Assembly (NCBI GenBank): GCA_947259915.1
Contig: CAMYOC010000039.1
Location: forward strand, 1 to 40,094
Length of the DNA: 40,094 nt
DNA from: an uncultured Gammaproteobacteria bacterium
GTDB taxonomy: Bacteria > Pseudomonadota > Gammaproteobacteria > Steroidobacterales > XN24
Direction of reading: 5' to 3'
Below, one piece after another: positions 9,674 through 17,724 of this stretch. Position 1 is the stretch's first letter, and every line of letters begins with the position of its first letter. The notes beneath the pieces were generated by a model. It worked only from the letters and a program-made list of their open reading frames with translations. It ran no database searches and was not told where the DNA came from. The position numbers and the translations under genes were made by a program.

Positions 9674-11754
9674 TGCAGTTCGAAGAAGGCGGCCCGCGGC
9701 CGTCCCGGAAGATAGCGATAACGACCAAAGGCGAAATCCGCCCTTTCGGCGTAATCCCTGTCGAGCAGATTGGTCACCCTCAGCGTGGCGGACCAGCCGC
9801 GGCCGAACGTCTGCGCCAGACGCAGCGCGAACAGATCGTGTCCGTCATAGCGGACGTCATTGGCCGCGTCCATGTAATACCGACCTAATGAGATCCACTC
9901 CAATTCGGCGGTGGTGCCCGCCGCCGGTTGCCAGCGCAGGCGCACATCGCTCAGTCGGCGCGGCGCGGTATCCACATCATCGCCCTTGCGGATCAGCTCG
10001 CCGCCACCGGCCGCGCGGTCAAAGCGGTACGTGTGGCGCGCAAACGTGCCGCTGGCCAGCAGGTTCAGGGTGGGGCCGAGCCGCCATTCGAGCAGATATT
10101 CCACGCCCAGATGACGAGTCTTGCCGTCGCTGACGTTGAAGCCTTCCGCGTCGCGGAAGATCACGTTCTTCTTCAGCATGTAGAAGCTGGCGAGGTCCCA
10201 AAACACCGGCCCGTGGCGGCCGCGCCAGCCGAGTTCGGCACTGTCGATGGTCTCGACATCGAGATCGGCCACGCTCTGTTGCCGCTGCAGCCGGTAGAGT
10301 TCGGTGGCCTGGGGAAAACGGAAGCCGCGGCGGGCGGTCGCGTAGAGATCGCTGGCCGGCCCCAGCATGTACAGCAGCCCGAGCTTGGGCGCGAGGTCGT
10401 CAAAGTTGTCGTCCCGATCCGCGGGACGATTGAACAGACACCCGCCAAAGCCGCATTCACTGCCGTCGTCGCGGGTATTCCCGTCGAGCATGCGATTGTC
10501 GTAGTCATAGCGCATGTGCTCGTAGCGCAGTCCCGCCTCGCCGCGCAGACGCGTCGTCAGCTGGCGCTCGTGATGCACATAGCCGGCCAGCTGCAGCGAT
10601 TCGACATCGTAATCGTAGTGTTTGCCGGCCGGCCGGGTCTCCTGCAGGAAATCGCTGCCCTCGGTGATTGGCTCGGACTGTGTCTCGCGCAGGTATCCGT
10701 CCATGTAGTCCACATCGACACCGATGATCCAGCGCCGGTCGGCATCCGCTTCCTTGCGCAGCGCCAGCTGCAGGCCACCGCTGGTTTGGCCGTTCTTCTC
10801 GATCGGCGTGCCCGGCAGGAAATGTTGCTCGAACCTCATCCGGCTGTAGCGCGCATAGGGGCGCAGCTCCAGCGTAAGATCGCGCGCGAGCGGACGGTGC
10901 CAGCCACCGCGGATGCGGACCGCGTCAGCGTTGCGGAAAGCGCCGGCGGCGGGGTTGGACTTGCGCGCCGAACCGCTCTTGTATGCGTCCTCACCAAAGA
11001 TAAATCCTGCCGTGTCCTGGCGCAGCCGGGTAGCGGCCAATCCAGCGCCGAAATCGTCGTCACCCACGGCGCGCTCCCAGGCCAGATTCAGTTTGGCCTG
11101 ATCGTAACCGGACTCGTCCCGGTAGCCGCCGTCGTGGGCGATGTTGCCCCGGGCCCGATAGCCCTGGACCTCGTCGCGGTCGCCGGCATCGAATTTGAGC
11201 CGCCGATATCGCCACGGTCCGAGCTCTACCGCGGCGCCGGCGATCCCGGGCTCGAGCGGCGGACCGAGCACGTTGATCGACCCGTGTAGTGCATTGGATC
11301 CGTACAGCGCGTTGGCCGGTCCGCGCAAGACTTCGATGGCGCCCGCCTGTTCGGTGTTGACCTCGAACAGATCGTTGACGTTGCAAAAACTGGCCGGCCG
11401 GGTCGGTATGCCGTCCTCCATAAACAGGAAGTCACCGCAGGCGCCGGCGCCGGTGAGCACCGGTGAACGGATCGCGGTCAGACTCTCCTGGCCGCTGCCG
11501 CGGACGATCCAGGTCCCGGGCGCCCGGTACATGAGTTCCGAGGGATGGGTGTGTCCGACCAGCGCGATCGGTTCCGGCCCGATGCGTGCGGTGTTGCCTG
11601 TAAGCTGAGCCAACGGGACCGCGCTGCGGGTGGCGGTGACGGTGACGGTTTCCAGGGTGGTTTCACCGTCGTCCGTCGCAGACCGGCCAGGGCCGGGTAT
11701 TGCACATGCCAGACACAGAGCAACGACGGCCCCGCGGCGGTGATCAACGCCCAC
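9658..11754 (-). CDS. TonB-dependent outer-membrane receptor
   Basis: A 698-residue receptor if translation starts at the GTG at 11754. That start gives a signal peptide (VDHRRGAVVALCLACAIPG) followed by a TonB-box-like ETVTVTATR, a plug domain (IVRGSGQESLTAIRSP, then IEVLRGPANALYGSNALHGS) and a 22-strand-type barrel with many YxRY and RG motifs. The plug has a pair of cysteines (GACGDF and FCNVND) that could form a disulfide. The C-terminus ends in ELHYGVL rather than the common terminal Phe. The GTG overlaps the end of the thioesterase gene by 11 bases. Ligand unknown: no siderophore, cobalamin or ABC-importer genes are nearby. An upstream ATG at 11904 would put about 50 non-signal residues before the signal peptide and is less likely. 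Confidence 0.9.
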   Translation of the reverse strand: MGVDHRRGAVVALCLACAIPGPGRSATDDGETTLETVTVTATRSAVPLAQLTGNTARIGPEPIALVGHTHPSELMYRAPGTWIVRGSGQESLTAIRSPVLTGAGACGDFLFMEDGIPTRPASFCNVNDLFEVNTEQAGAIEVLRGPANALYGSNALHGSINVLGPPLEPGIAGAAVELGPWRYRRLKFDAGDRDEVQGYRARGNIAHDGGYRDESGYDQAKLNLAWERAVGDDDFGAGLAATRLRQDTAGFIFGEDAYKSGSARKSNPAAGAFRNADAVRIRGGWHRPLARDLTLELRPYARYSRMRFEQHFLPGTPIEKNGQTSGGLQLALRKEADADRRWIIGVDVDYMDGYLRETQSEPITEGSDFLQETRPAGKHYDYDVESLQLAGYVHHERQLTTRLRGEAGLRYEHMRYDYDNRMLDGNTRDDGSECGFGGCLFNRPADRDDNFDDLAPKLGLLYMLGPASDLYATARRGFRFPQATELYRLQRQQSVADLDVETIDSAELGWRGRHGPVFWDLASFYMLKKNVIFRDAEGFNVSDGKTRHLGVEYLLEWRLGPTLNLLASGTFARHTYRFDRAAGGGELIRKGDDVDTAPRRLSDVRLRWQPAAGTTAELEWISLGRYYMDAANDVRYDGHDLFALRLAQTFGRGWSATLRVTNLLDRDYAERADFAFGRYRYLPGRPRAAFFELHYGVL

Positions 11755-12193
11755 GCTGCAGCTGTTCCAGACCGTCTCTGATCCGTGCCGGGATCGGCGT
11801 CTTCGCCTGAGCCCGATAGTCGAACGAGACGATGCGGCCGTTGCCTCGTGCCGCCACTGTTTCGTGCCGCCGGCTGTACACCGCATACCCCATAATGAAG
11901 TCATCTTCGCCGATCTGCTCGATCACGCTGCCGGTGATCAACTGGTCGGGGTAGGTCAGGGCTACGCGGAATCTGCAATCGGTCGCGGCGAGGATAGGAC
12001 CGGTACCGGTTTCCGCCATCAGGGCCGAATAGCCGATGCGATCGAAACAGGCGATGCGGGCGCTTTCGAAGTAGCTGAAATAGACGGCATTGTTGACATG
12101 CCCAAAGGCGTCCATTTCGCCCCAGGCGACCGGCATCTCGACGGTCACCGGGAACTCGCTCAGGAAGGCCTGGAGACCGTCGCTGTCGCTCAC
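11744..12193 (-). CDS. Acyl-CoA thioesterase, 4HBT hotdog fold
   Basis: A 149-residue hotdog-fold enzyme of the YbgC/FadM type, expected to hydrolyse acyl-CoA thioesters in the cytoplasm. The catalytic region reads WGEMDAFGHVNNAVYFSYFE, with the Asp of the D-x-x-GHVNN motif being the usual catalytic residue. The start is taken as the GTG at 12193: its G is the last base of the upstream stop (TAGTG) and AAGGA lies about 9-10 bases before it. The longer frame up to 12382 runs out of frame through the zinc-ribbon gene. The coupling shows it is co-translated with the small protein upstream. Confidence 0.9.
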   Translation of the reverse strand: MSDSDGLQAFLSEFPVTVEMPVAWGEMDAFGHVNNAVYFSYFESARIACFDRIGYSALMAETGTGPILAATDCRFRVALTYPDQLITGSVIEQIGEDDFIMGYAVYSRRHETVAARGNGRIVSFDYRAQAKTPIPARIRDGLEQLQRGR

Positions 12194-12396
12194 TAGCCCC
12201 GTTCCTTGACCACCAGCTGGGGTCCGGAGCGGCCGCCGAACATGTGTTTGGCGAAGACACCGTAAACATGACCACAGGCATTGCAATAGGCCACGTTGAA
12301 CCAGGCTTTGCCGTCGCGGGAACGCTCGCTGCTGTCCGACGCGACAATCTGGTCGATACCGGTGACGCCACAGTCCGGGCACTTGGGGTCAGCCAT
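12193..12396 (-). CDS. 67-residue zinc-ribbon protein
   Basis: A small protein with two CxxC knuckles: CPDC at residues 6-9 and CNAC near 39-42, a likely zinc ribbon. Between them is a polar stretch, and the C-terminal third is basic. The ATG at 12396 is preferred over one at 12426 because it starts directly before the first knuckle and overlaps the stop of the upstream gene (ATGGCTGA). It is translationally linked on both sides, to an unknown protein upstream and the thioesterase downstream. Its role is not recognised; a nucleic-acid or protein-binding accessory role would be typical of such ribbons. Confidence 0.75.
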   Translation of the reverse strand: MADPKCPDCGVTGIDQIVASDSSERSRDGKAWFNVAYCNACGHVYGVFAKHMFGGRSGPQLVVKERG

Positions 12397-12694
12397 CGGA
12401 CAGGCTCCGCGATTCTCCCGATGCATGTTCGGACGGGTGCTCGTCCGGGTCCGGCTGGATCTTCTCGATCACATAGGTCGCGCGATCGCCCCTGCGGTAG
12501 TAGGCGAACTGCGCGGTCAGTTCGGCGATGCGTCCGGCGCGTTCCGCTTCGCTATGGAACCACTCGAAGGTGTGCCAGTCCTCGCCGAGCACCGCGCTCA
12601 TGGTGTCGCCGGCCGGCAGACTCAATCTGAGACCGTAGGCTCGTGGGCCGGAGCGCAGGCCGGCGCGACGATTGTGGCTATGGCAGATTTCCAT
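12389..12694 (-). CDS. Hypothetical 101-residue protein
   Basis: Not recognised. The ATG at 12694 has GGAG 8 bases upstream and is better than the one at 12796. The protein is polar, with an aromatic patch (DWHTFEWFHSEAER), a helical segment (AERAGRIAELTAQFAYYRRG) and an acidic, His/Ser-rich tail (PDPDEHPSEHASGES). There is no signal peptide or membrane segment, so it is probably cytoplasmic. It is sandwiched in a leftward group between the kinase-like gene (65 bases upstream) and the zinc-ribbon gene, which it overlaps by eight bases. Confidence 0.65.
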   Translation of the reverse strand: MEICHSHNRRAGLRSGPRAYGLRLSLPAGDTMSAVLGEDWHTFEWFHSEAERAGRIAELTAQFAYYRRGDRATYVIEKIQPDPDEHPSEHASGESRSLSDG

Positions 12695-12758
12695 AAAGGG
12701 GCTCCAGCTGGGATGCAGGGCAGAACGATAGCCCTTGCCGCGGGCTGCTCGCAAGCGC

Positions 12759-13451
12759 TTATGGCAGCTGGCGATCGCCGGCGCCTTCCCGGTCACGCCA
12801 GTTGAATATGCGGCGGGTGATAAACAGATAGACCGGCTTGCCCAGCCGCATCCAGTAACGGGACAGCGCAGCGGGCCGCGCGAGAATAGCGCGCTCGCGG
12901 GCGGTCAGGTATTCGGCGCAATAGTAGCGCTTGTGTTTGAGCATGTGCCGTATGTCTTCCCGTCCGAGGCTGCGGAACAGTCGTCCACGTCGGCGCGGGG
13001 CCCAGGCGAGCTGAAAGTCGATCAGGGCCGGGCTGCCGTCTTCGCGGACCAGCCAGTTTGCTTCCTTTGCCAGATCGTTGTGGACCACGCCGGCACGATG
13101 CAAGCGGCAGACCAGGCGGAACGCGGCCCTGAAATACGCCGGATCCCTGGGCCGGGCTTCGTGCATCGGCACCCCTGGTTGCCAGCTGCGAGCCTGGCTG
13201 CCGTCGCTGAGCCGGATCAGCTGCGGCACTGCGTCCATCGGCGGTAATGCCCCGAGGGCCCTGTTCTCCCGACGGGCGAGCCACAGCGCGAGCGGCCGCG
13301 TCCACCAGCGGGCCCGGGCCGGATCGCGTCTGACCGCGTAAGCCGGCGGGCTGGCCTCAGCAAGTCTGACGCGCTCGACCACGCCGAACAGATCCCGTTT
13401 CAGGATCAGTGGCTTAGAGTCCGCCGACGGAGAGGAGGCCTGCTGTTGCAC
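12759..13451 (-). CDS. RIO/lipopolysaccharide-kinase-like protein kinase
   Basis: A 230-residue protein with the C-lobe of a protein-kinase-like fold. The catalytic loop is HNDLAKEANWLV (His124, Asp126, Asn132) and the metal site is IDFQLA (Asp145), the RIO/Kdo-kinase form of the DFG motif. The N-lobe is short; LILKRDLFG contains a possible ATP-site lysine. The C-terminal tail after 190 is basic. Candidate substrates are a protein, lipid A-core sugar or a small molecule; the sequence does not decide. It is transcribed divergently from the AAA/WD40 gene, with 112 bases between the two starts. Confidence 0.8.
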   Translation of the reverse strand: MQQQASSPSADSKPLILKRDLFGVVERVRLAEASPPAYAVRRDPARARWWTRPLALWLARRENRALGALPPMDAVPQLIRLSDGSQARSWQPGVPMHEARPRDPAYFRAAFRLVCRLHRAGVVHNDLAKEANWLVREDGSPALIDFQLAWAPRRRGRLFRSLGREDIRHMLKHKRYYCAEYLTARERAILARPAALSRYWMRLGKPVYLFITRRIFNWRDREGAGDRQLP

Positions 13452-13563
13452 GCCACGAGTGTACTACCCGACGCCGGGAGGGTCGCGGCCGTGTGGCGGC
13501 CGGCTGTCAATTGCTCCAGAATGCCAGCGACGCGCTGGTCGGGGCGCGCGAAAACGGCAGACA

Positions 13564-16500
13564 ATGGAAAAAGCGCCAGGAAACAATGTATCGGAGCTGC
13601 CGCGGGCCCGCGAGGAAATCGGCGAGGCGTTCTACGTCGTCGGCGGGCCGGTACAGCCGCGGCGCGCCTGTTATGTGGAGCGGGCAGGCGACGGGCAGCT
13701 GATCGATTACCTCGTCGGTGGCCACTATTGTCACGTTTTGGCGCCGCCACAGAGCGGCAAGTCCAGCCTCGTCGCCCGCACTGCACTGGCGCTGCGCCGT
13801 GAGGATTTCCTGACCGCTGTGGTCGATCTCGCACAATCCGCCGGACGCGAGCGCGATGCGGAACCCGGGCGCTGGTTCTACGGCATCGCCTACCGCATCG
13901 TGCGTGACCTGAAGATTGCGATAGATCTGCAGCACTGGTGGCAGGAGAAGAAACCGCTGCCCGCCGTGCAGCGTCTCAACGAGTTTTTTTGGGAAGTGGT
14001 GCTCGCCGGAACCCGGGCGCCGATCGTGATCTTTTTCGACGGAGTGGAAAGCGTGCAGGGCCTGGAGCACGCTGAAGATCTGTTCGAAAGCATACAGGTC
14101 TGTCAGGATGCCCGCGCGGCTGAATCCGAATACGACCGGTTGCGATGTGTACTGCTGGGTTCGACCTTGCCGCACGGGGGCAGATCAGGGGATCTGTCCC
14201 GATTCCAGGTCGGCAGGGCCATCGATCTGCCGGACTTCACCTTTGAACAGTCACGAGCGCTGAGCCGCGAACTTGGACTGGAGCCCGGTGACGCCGAGAG
14301 GGCACTGTACCGGATCCTATACTGGACCGGCGGCCACCCGTATCTGACGCAGAAGATCTGCCGGGCGGTGGCGCGCAGCGCCGAGCCGGTGCAATCGGAT
14401 GAAGCCATCGACCGTCTGGTACAGGAACGCTTCCTTGCCGGAAGCGCGCCGGAGAACGAACCCAATCTACGCACCACGCGGTCTCGCATCCGCGCCGATA
14501 GCAAGCTGGTGCAGACAGCTTTGCGTCTTTATCGCCGGGTCTGGCGGGGCCGCGGCGTCCGTTATGACCGCTTGTCGGGCATTCACGAATATCTGCGCAT
14601 TGTCGGTCTCGTCTGCGTCAACCCGGAGCAGCGTCTGGCGGTGCGCAATCGCATCTATGGGCAGGTGTTCTCACGGCGTTGGGCCAGCCAGAATCTGCCG
14701 TTCAACTGGCCAGCCGCCGTCACCGGTGTGGTGGCGGCATTGCTGCTATTCGGCGTGCCTTACTGGTATGCGCGCGTACTGCCCCGGCCCTATGTGGAAA
14801 CCCTGCGTCTGGCGACGGTCGACTACGACGTGGCTCTTGATGCCTGGGAAGGTCTGCGACGCATCCCCGGGTACAGTCAAAAAGCGGACAAGCTTTTTGC
14901 CGGCGTGCTCGAACGCCGCAGCGCGCAGGCCGGCAACTGGGAGGAAGCGCTGGCCGCAGACGTGGAACTCCGCAGCCTTCACCGGCAGATGCGACGAGCC
15001 GACCGCCTGTTGTCGGAATTCTGGGACCGGCAGGCGGACAGCGCACAATTTGAGGAAATGCGTGACCGCGCGCTGATCTACCGTATCCGCGCATTGCAGA
15101 CACCGACTGAGGAGCGATTGCGGCGGGGTGCGGCGTTGATCGGCACGGACTATCCGTCGCTGCGCGCGGTGATCCGGCCCGGCGCAAGTATCGACGCGTT
15201 GAGCATGGACGCCAGCGGCGAGACCGTGGTGACTCTGAGCACCGATCACATCGTGCAGACCTGGCGGGCCGATTCCGGTCTGCCGGCGGTACCGGCGGGT
15301 GGTTTTGCCGCGCTGGCCGAGGAGTTCGTGACCATCCGGCGACGTGTCGTCGTCGACACCGAGGGCACGGTGCGCCAGCCGCTGCTCAGCGTGTGGCTGG
15401 AGCATCCGCAGCCAACGGACGTATGGCTGCGGCTGATCTCGCCGGAGGGAAGCGCCGCAACGCTGCCGATACGCGGCCAGCCTGCCGCGCCTGGCGAGCC
15501 GTATGTGTTTGACACGCGCGATCCCGCTCTCGCTGCATTGGCCGGAGAAGCGGCCAGGGGGACATGGACGCTGGAAGTCGAGGATCGTTTTTCGGGCAGC
15601 GCCGGACTGCTGAGCGGCTGGGAGCTGAAGCTGTCCCGGACCGGCGAGCCTGCGGCTGACCGGCCGGGGAACCCGATTCTGGTGCCGGATCCGCGACCGA
15701 CTTCCGGTGTGCAGGTCATCCTTAGCCCGGACGGTCGCCGGGCAGCCGCGGTCAGCGCAAATCCGGACACCCGCGGCTTCCTGCAGATATGGGACGTGGG
15801 GGCAGGCGTCCTTAGCGCCCGGGTACCGGTCGAGCCCGGCGATCGCAACATCGCATTCGACGCCGAGGGACGCTTCCTGGTCACGACGGAACAGCACGAT
15901 CTGCCGTTGCTGCGCGTCTGGCGCGTCGATTCGGGCCAGCCAGTACTGGTGCTTGAGAGCAGTTCCGGATTTATCTCGCCACCGGCCTTGTCGGTATCCG
16001 GCAGCATGCTGGCGGTGGTGGAGCGGACCAGCGCAGCGGGCGTGCGGGTGCGCCGCGTCGATCTCGGGCTCGCGCGGGAACTGGCTCCGGTGTCGATCAG
16101 CGGCGAATTGGTGGGACTGGCTGTGGGGCCCGATGGTCGTTTCCTCGGTACGCTGGATCGCGAGAACGTAGTGCGTGTCTGGGCAAGCGACAGCGGTCGA
16201 TTGGTGGCGCAACTGGCTCATGATCATGGCCTGGCGCGTTTGTTGTTCGATCGATCGGGTCGCTGGCTGGCGACGGTCGACCAGGCGGGGATGGCGAGGG
16301 TCTGGCCCCTGGCGGGCGCCGAAGACGCCCAGGATTTCGATGGCGGCATGCGGCCGATCGTCGCCCTGAGCGTTTACGATGCGGATTCGCTTTCGTTTTC
16401 GGCCGACGGCGAGATGCTGCTGCTGCAGACCCGGGCACGCACTTACGAGCTGTTGGCGTTGCCCAGCGGGGCGGCGTTGATGCCGCCGCTGCGTCATTCG

Positions 16501-17724
16501 GCGGAAATGGGGGTTGCGGCGATGCCGGTCGGCACCCAGAGCGCACTCGCCAGCGCCTTTGACAAGGCGGGGGAGCATATCGTCACCGGCCGCGGCACGC
16601 CGTCCGCGCGGGTATGGAAGATCCTGCCGGCGACGGATGCGCCAGGTGCGGAGAGATTTGCGGTCGGTGGCGCTGGCATCCTCGCGATAAATCCCGGGAG
16701 TTATCAGCTGGCGCGAGGGGACGATCTTGGTGCTGTCGACTTTCTCGATCGAGGGCAGCCCTGGAGTCCGGTGATACCGACCGCTCAGATCGCGGGTCAT
16801 GCCGGCCCGGTCACGGCTCTGGCGTACAGTCCGGACGGTAGCCGCCTGGTCAGCGTCGGCGGGGACGGCAGCGTGTTGTTGTGGGATGCCGCCGAGCGAC
16901 AACTGGCCGGAGAGCGTTTCCATCACGGCAGCGGTGAGGTGTTCAGCGCTGCAATCGGTCCGGACAATCGCCTGATTGTCACCGGCGGCCAGCTTGGTGC
17001 CCGGCTCTGGGACGGGATCAGCGGCGAGCCCGGTCCGGTGCTAGGCCCGGGCCGGCAGATCATCGACGTGGACATCAGCGCCGACGGACTTCAGGTGGCG
17101 ACACTGACTCGCGATGCCATCGAGTTTTGGCGAGCGGACAACGGCGAGATGATCTGGTCGGAACCGCTGCCGGGACCGCCGGTGAGCATGAGCCTGCGCG
17201 CCGAACCCAGTCAGCTGGCAATCGCGCTGGCCGACGGCCGACTGCTGCTGTGGGATCGCGCGCCGGACGGCCAGCCTGCGCTACTCGCTATCAACGGTCC
17301 CGTGCTGGCCATGGATTACACGAGCTCTGGCGGGCTGCTGCTGCAGACCGGAGAGTGGATGCATCTGCTGTCTGTCGATGGAGAGCACAGGCCGGTGGCA
17401 AGCAGCATGTTGCCCGGTCTGGTCCCGGCGGGGGCCTGGCAGGCGCAGTCCGCGGACGGCGACATAATCGCCGTGGCGTCCCGCTCTGGCGCCCATGAAT
17501 TTGGCCTTGGCATATTGAATCTGTCGAAACCGTCAGAGCCGCCAGCGCCTGAGACTCTGGCCAGGGAAGAAGACGTCTGGCTGGCGCGGTTGAAGCTGCG
17601 TTTCGACACCTCGGGTAAGGTCGTACCGGCGTTCCGCGGCGCGCGCCAGGCGCCGGCTGTCGCGCCACTGCCGACGGTCCCGTCCTCGCCAAGCCGTGAG
17701 ACCGTTAGCCCGAATCAGCGTTGA
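13564..17724 (+). CDS. AAA-like ATPase / membrane segment / WD40 double propeller with P-domain
   Basis: A 1386-residue protein (ATG at 13564; upstream in-frame residues look non-coding). Residues about 20-360 match the AAA-like domain (PF14516 type): FYVVGGPV, ACYVERAGDGQL, a P-loop-like APPQSGKSS at 60-68, IVIFFDGVESV with Walker B Asp159, and WTGGHPYLTQKIC. A single hydrophobic segment follows at about 383-404, then a helical linker to about 540. One WD40 blade (about 542-574) precedes a proprotein-convertase-type P-domain (about 590-695, ending GWELKLSR), and about thirteen further WD40-like blades run from about 713 to 1315. The first P-loop glycine is replaced by alanine. The tail is proline/serine-rich. 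I infer a membrane-anchored STAND-like sensor or scaffold. Function unknown; 3' end overlaps the next gene by 10 bases. Confidence 0.85.
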   Translation: MEKAPGNNVSELPRAREEIGEAFYVVGGPVQPRRACYVERAGDGQLIDYLVGGHYCHVLAPPQSGKSSLVARTALALRREDFLTAVVDLAQSAGRERDAEPGRWFYGIAYRIVRDLKIAIDLQHWWQEKKPLPAVQRLNEFFWEVVLAGTRAPIVIFFDGVESVQGLEHAEDLFESIQVCQDARAAESEYDRLRCVLLGSTLPHGGRSGDLSRFQVGRAIDLPDFTFEQSRALSRELGLEPGDAERALYRILYWTGGHPYLTQKICRAVARSAEPVQSDEAIDRLVQERFLAGSAPENEPNLRTTRSRIRADSKLVQTALRLYRRVWRGRGVRYDRLSGIHEYLRIVGLVCVNPEQRLAVRNRIYGQVFSRRWASQNLPFNWPAAVTGVVAALLLFGVPYWYARVLPRPYVETLRLATVDYDVALDAWEGLRRIPGYSQKADKLFAGVLERRSAQAGNWEEALAADVELRSLHRQMRRADRLLSEFWDRQADSAQFEEMRDRALIYRIRALQTPTEERLRRGAALIGTDYPSLRAVIRPGASIDALSMDASGETVVTLSTDHIVQTWRADSGLPAVPAGGFAALAEEFVTIRRRVVVDTEGTVRQPLLSVWLEHPQPTDVWLRLISPEGSAATLPIRGQPAAPGEPYVFDTRDPALAALAGEAARGTWTLEVEDRFSGSAGLLSGWELKLSRTGEPAADRPGNPILVPDPRPTSGVQVILSPDGRRAAAVSANPDTRGFLQIWDVGAGVLSARVPVEPGDRNIAFDAEGRFLVTTEQHDLPLLRVWRVDSGQPVLVLESSSGFISPPALSVSGSMLAVVERTSAAGVRVRRVDLGLARELAPVSISGELVGLAVGPDGRFLGTLDRENVVRVWASDSGRLVAQLAHDHGLARLLFDRSGRWLATVDQAGMARVWPLAGAEDAQDFDGGMRPIVALSVYDADSLSFSADGEMLLLQTRARTYELLALPSGAALMPPLRHSAEMGVAAMPVGTQSALASAFDKAGEHIVTGRGTPSARVWKILPATDAPGAERFAVGGAGILAINPGSYQLARGDDLGAVDFLDRGQPWSPVIPTAQIAGHAGPVTALAYSPDGSRLVSVGGDGSVLLWDAAERQLAGERFHHGSGEVFSAAIGPDNRLIVTGGQLGARLWDGISGEPGPVLGPGRQIIDVDISADGLQVATLTRDAIEFWRADNGEMIWSEPLPGPPVSMSLRAEPSQLAIALADGRLLLWDRAPDGQPALLAINGPVLAMDYTSSGGLLLQTGEWMHLLSVDGEHRPVASSMLPGLVPAGAWQAQSADGDIIAVASRSGAHEFGLGILNLSKPSEPPAPETLAREEDVWLARLKLRFDTSGKVVPAFRGARQAPAVAPLPTVPSSPSRETVSPNQR

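Noticed and set aside
9928..11289. 453-codon rightward open frame inside the TonB receptor gene
   Set aside because: Antisense to a well-supported receptor with no recognisable motif.
13459..13563. Extra 35 codons before the AAA/WD40 start
   Set aside because: They are Arg/Cys-rich with no family similarity and lie in the promoter gap to the divergent kinase gene.
14746..16926. 726-codon leftward open frame inside the AAA/WD40 gene
   Set aside because: Antisense to a gene with clear domains; composition is Arg/Gln/His-rich without motifs.
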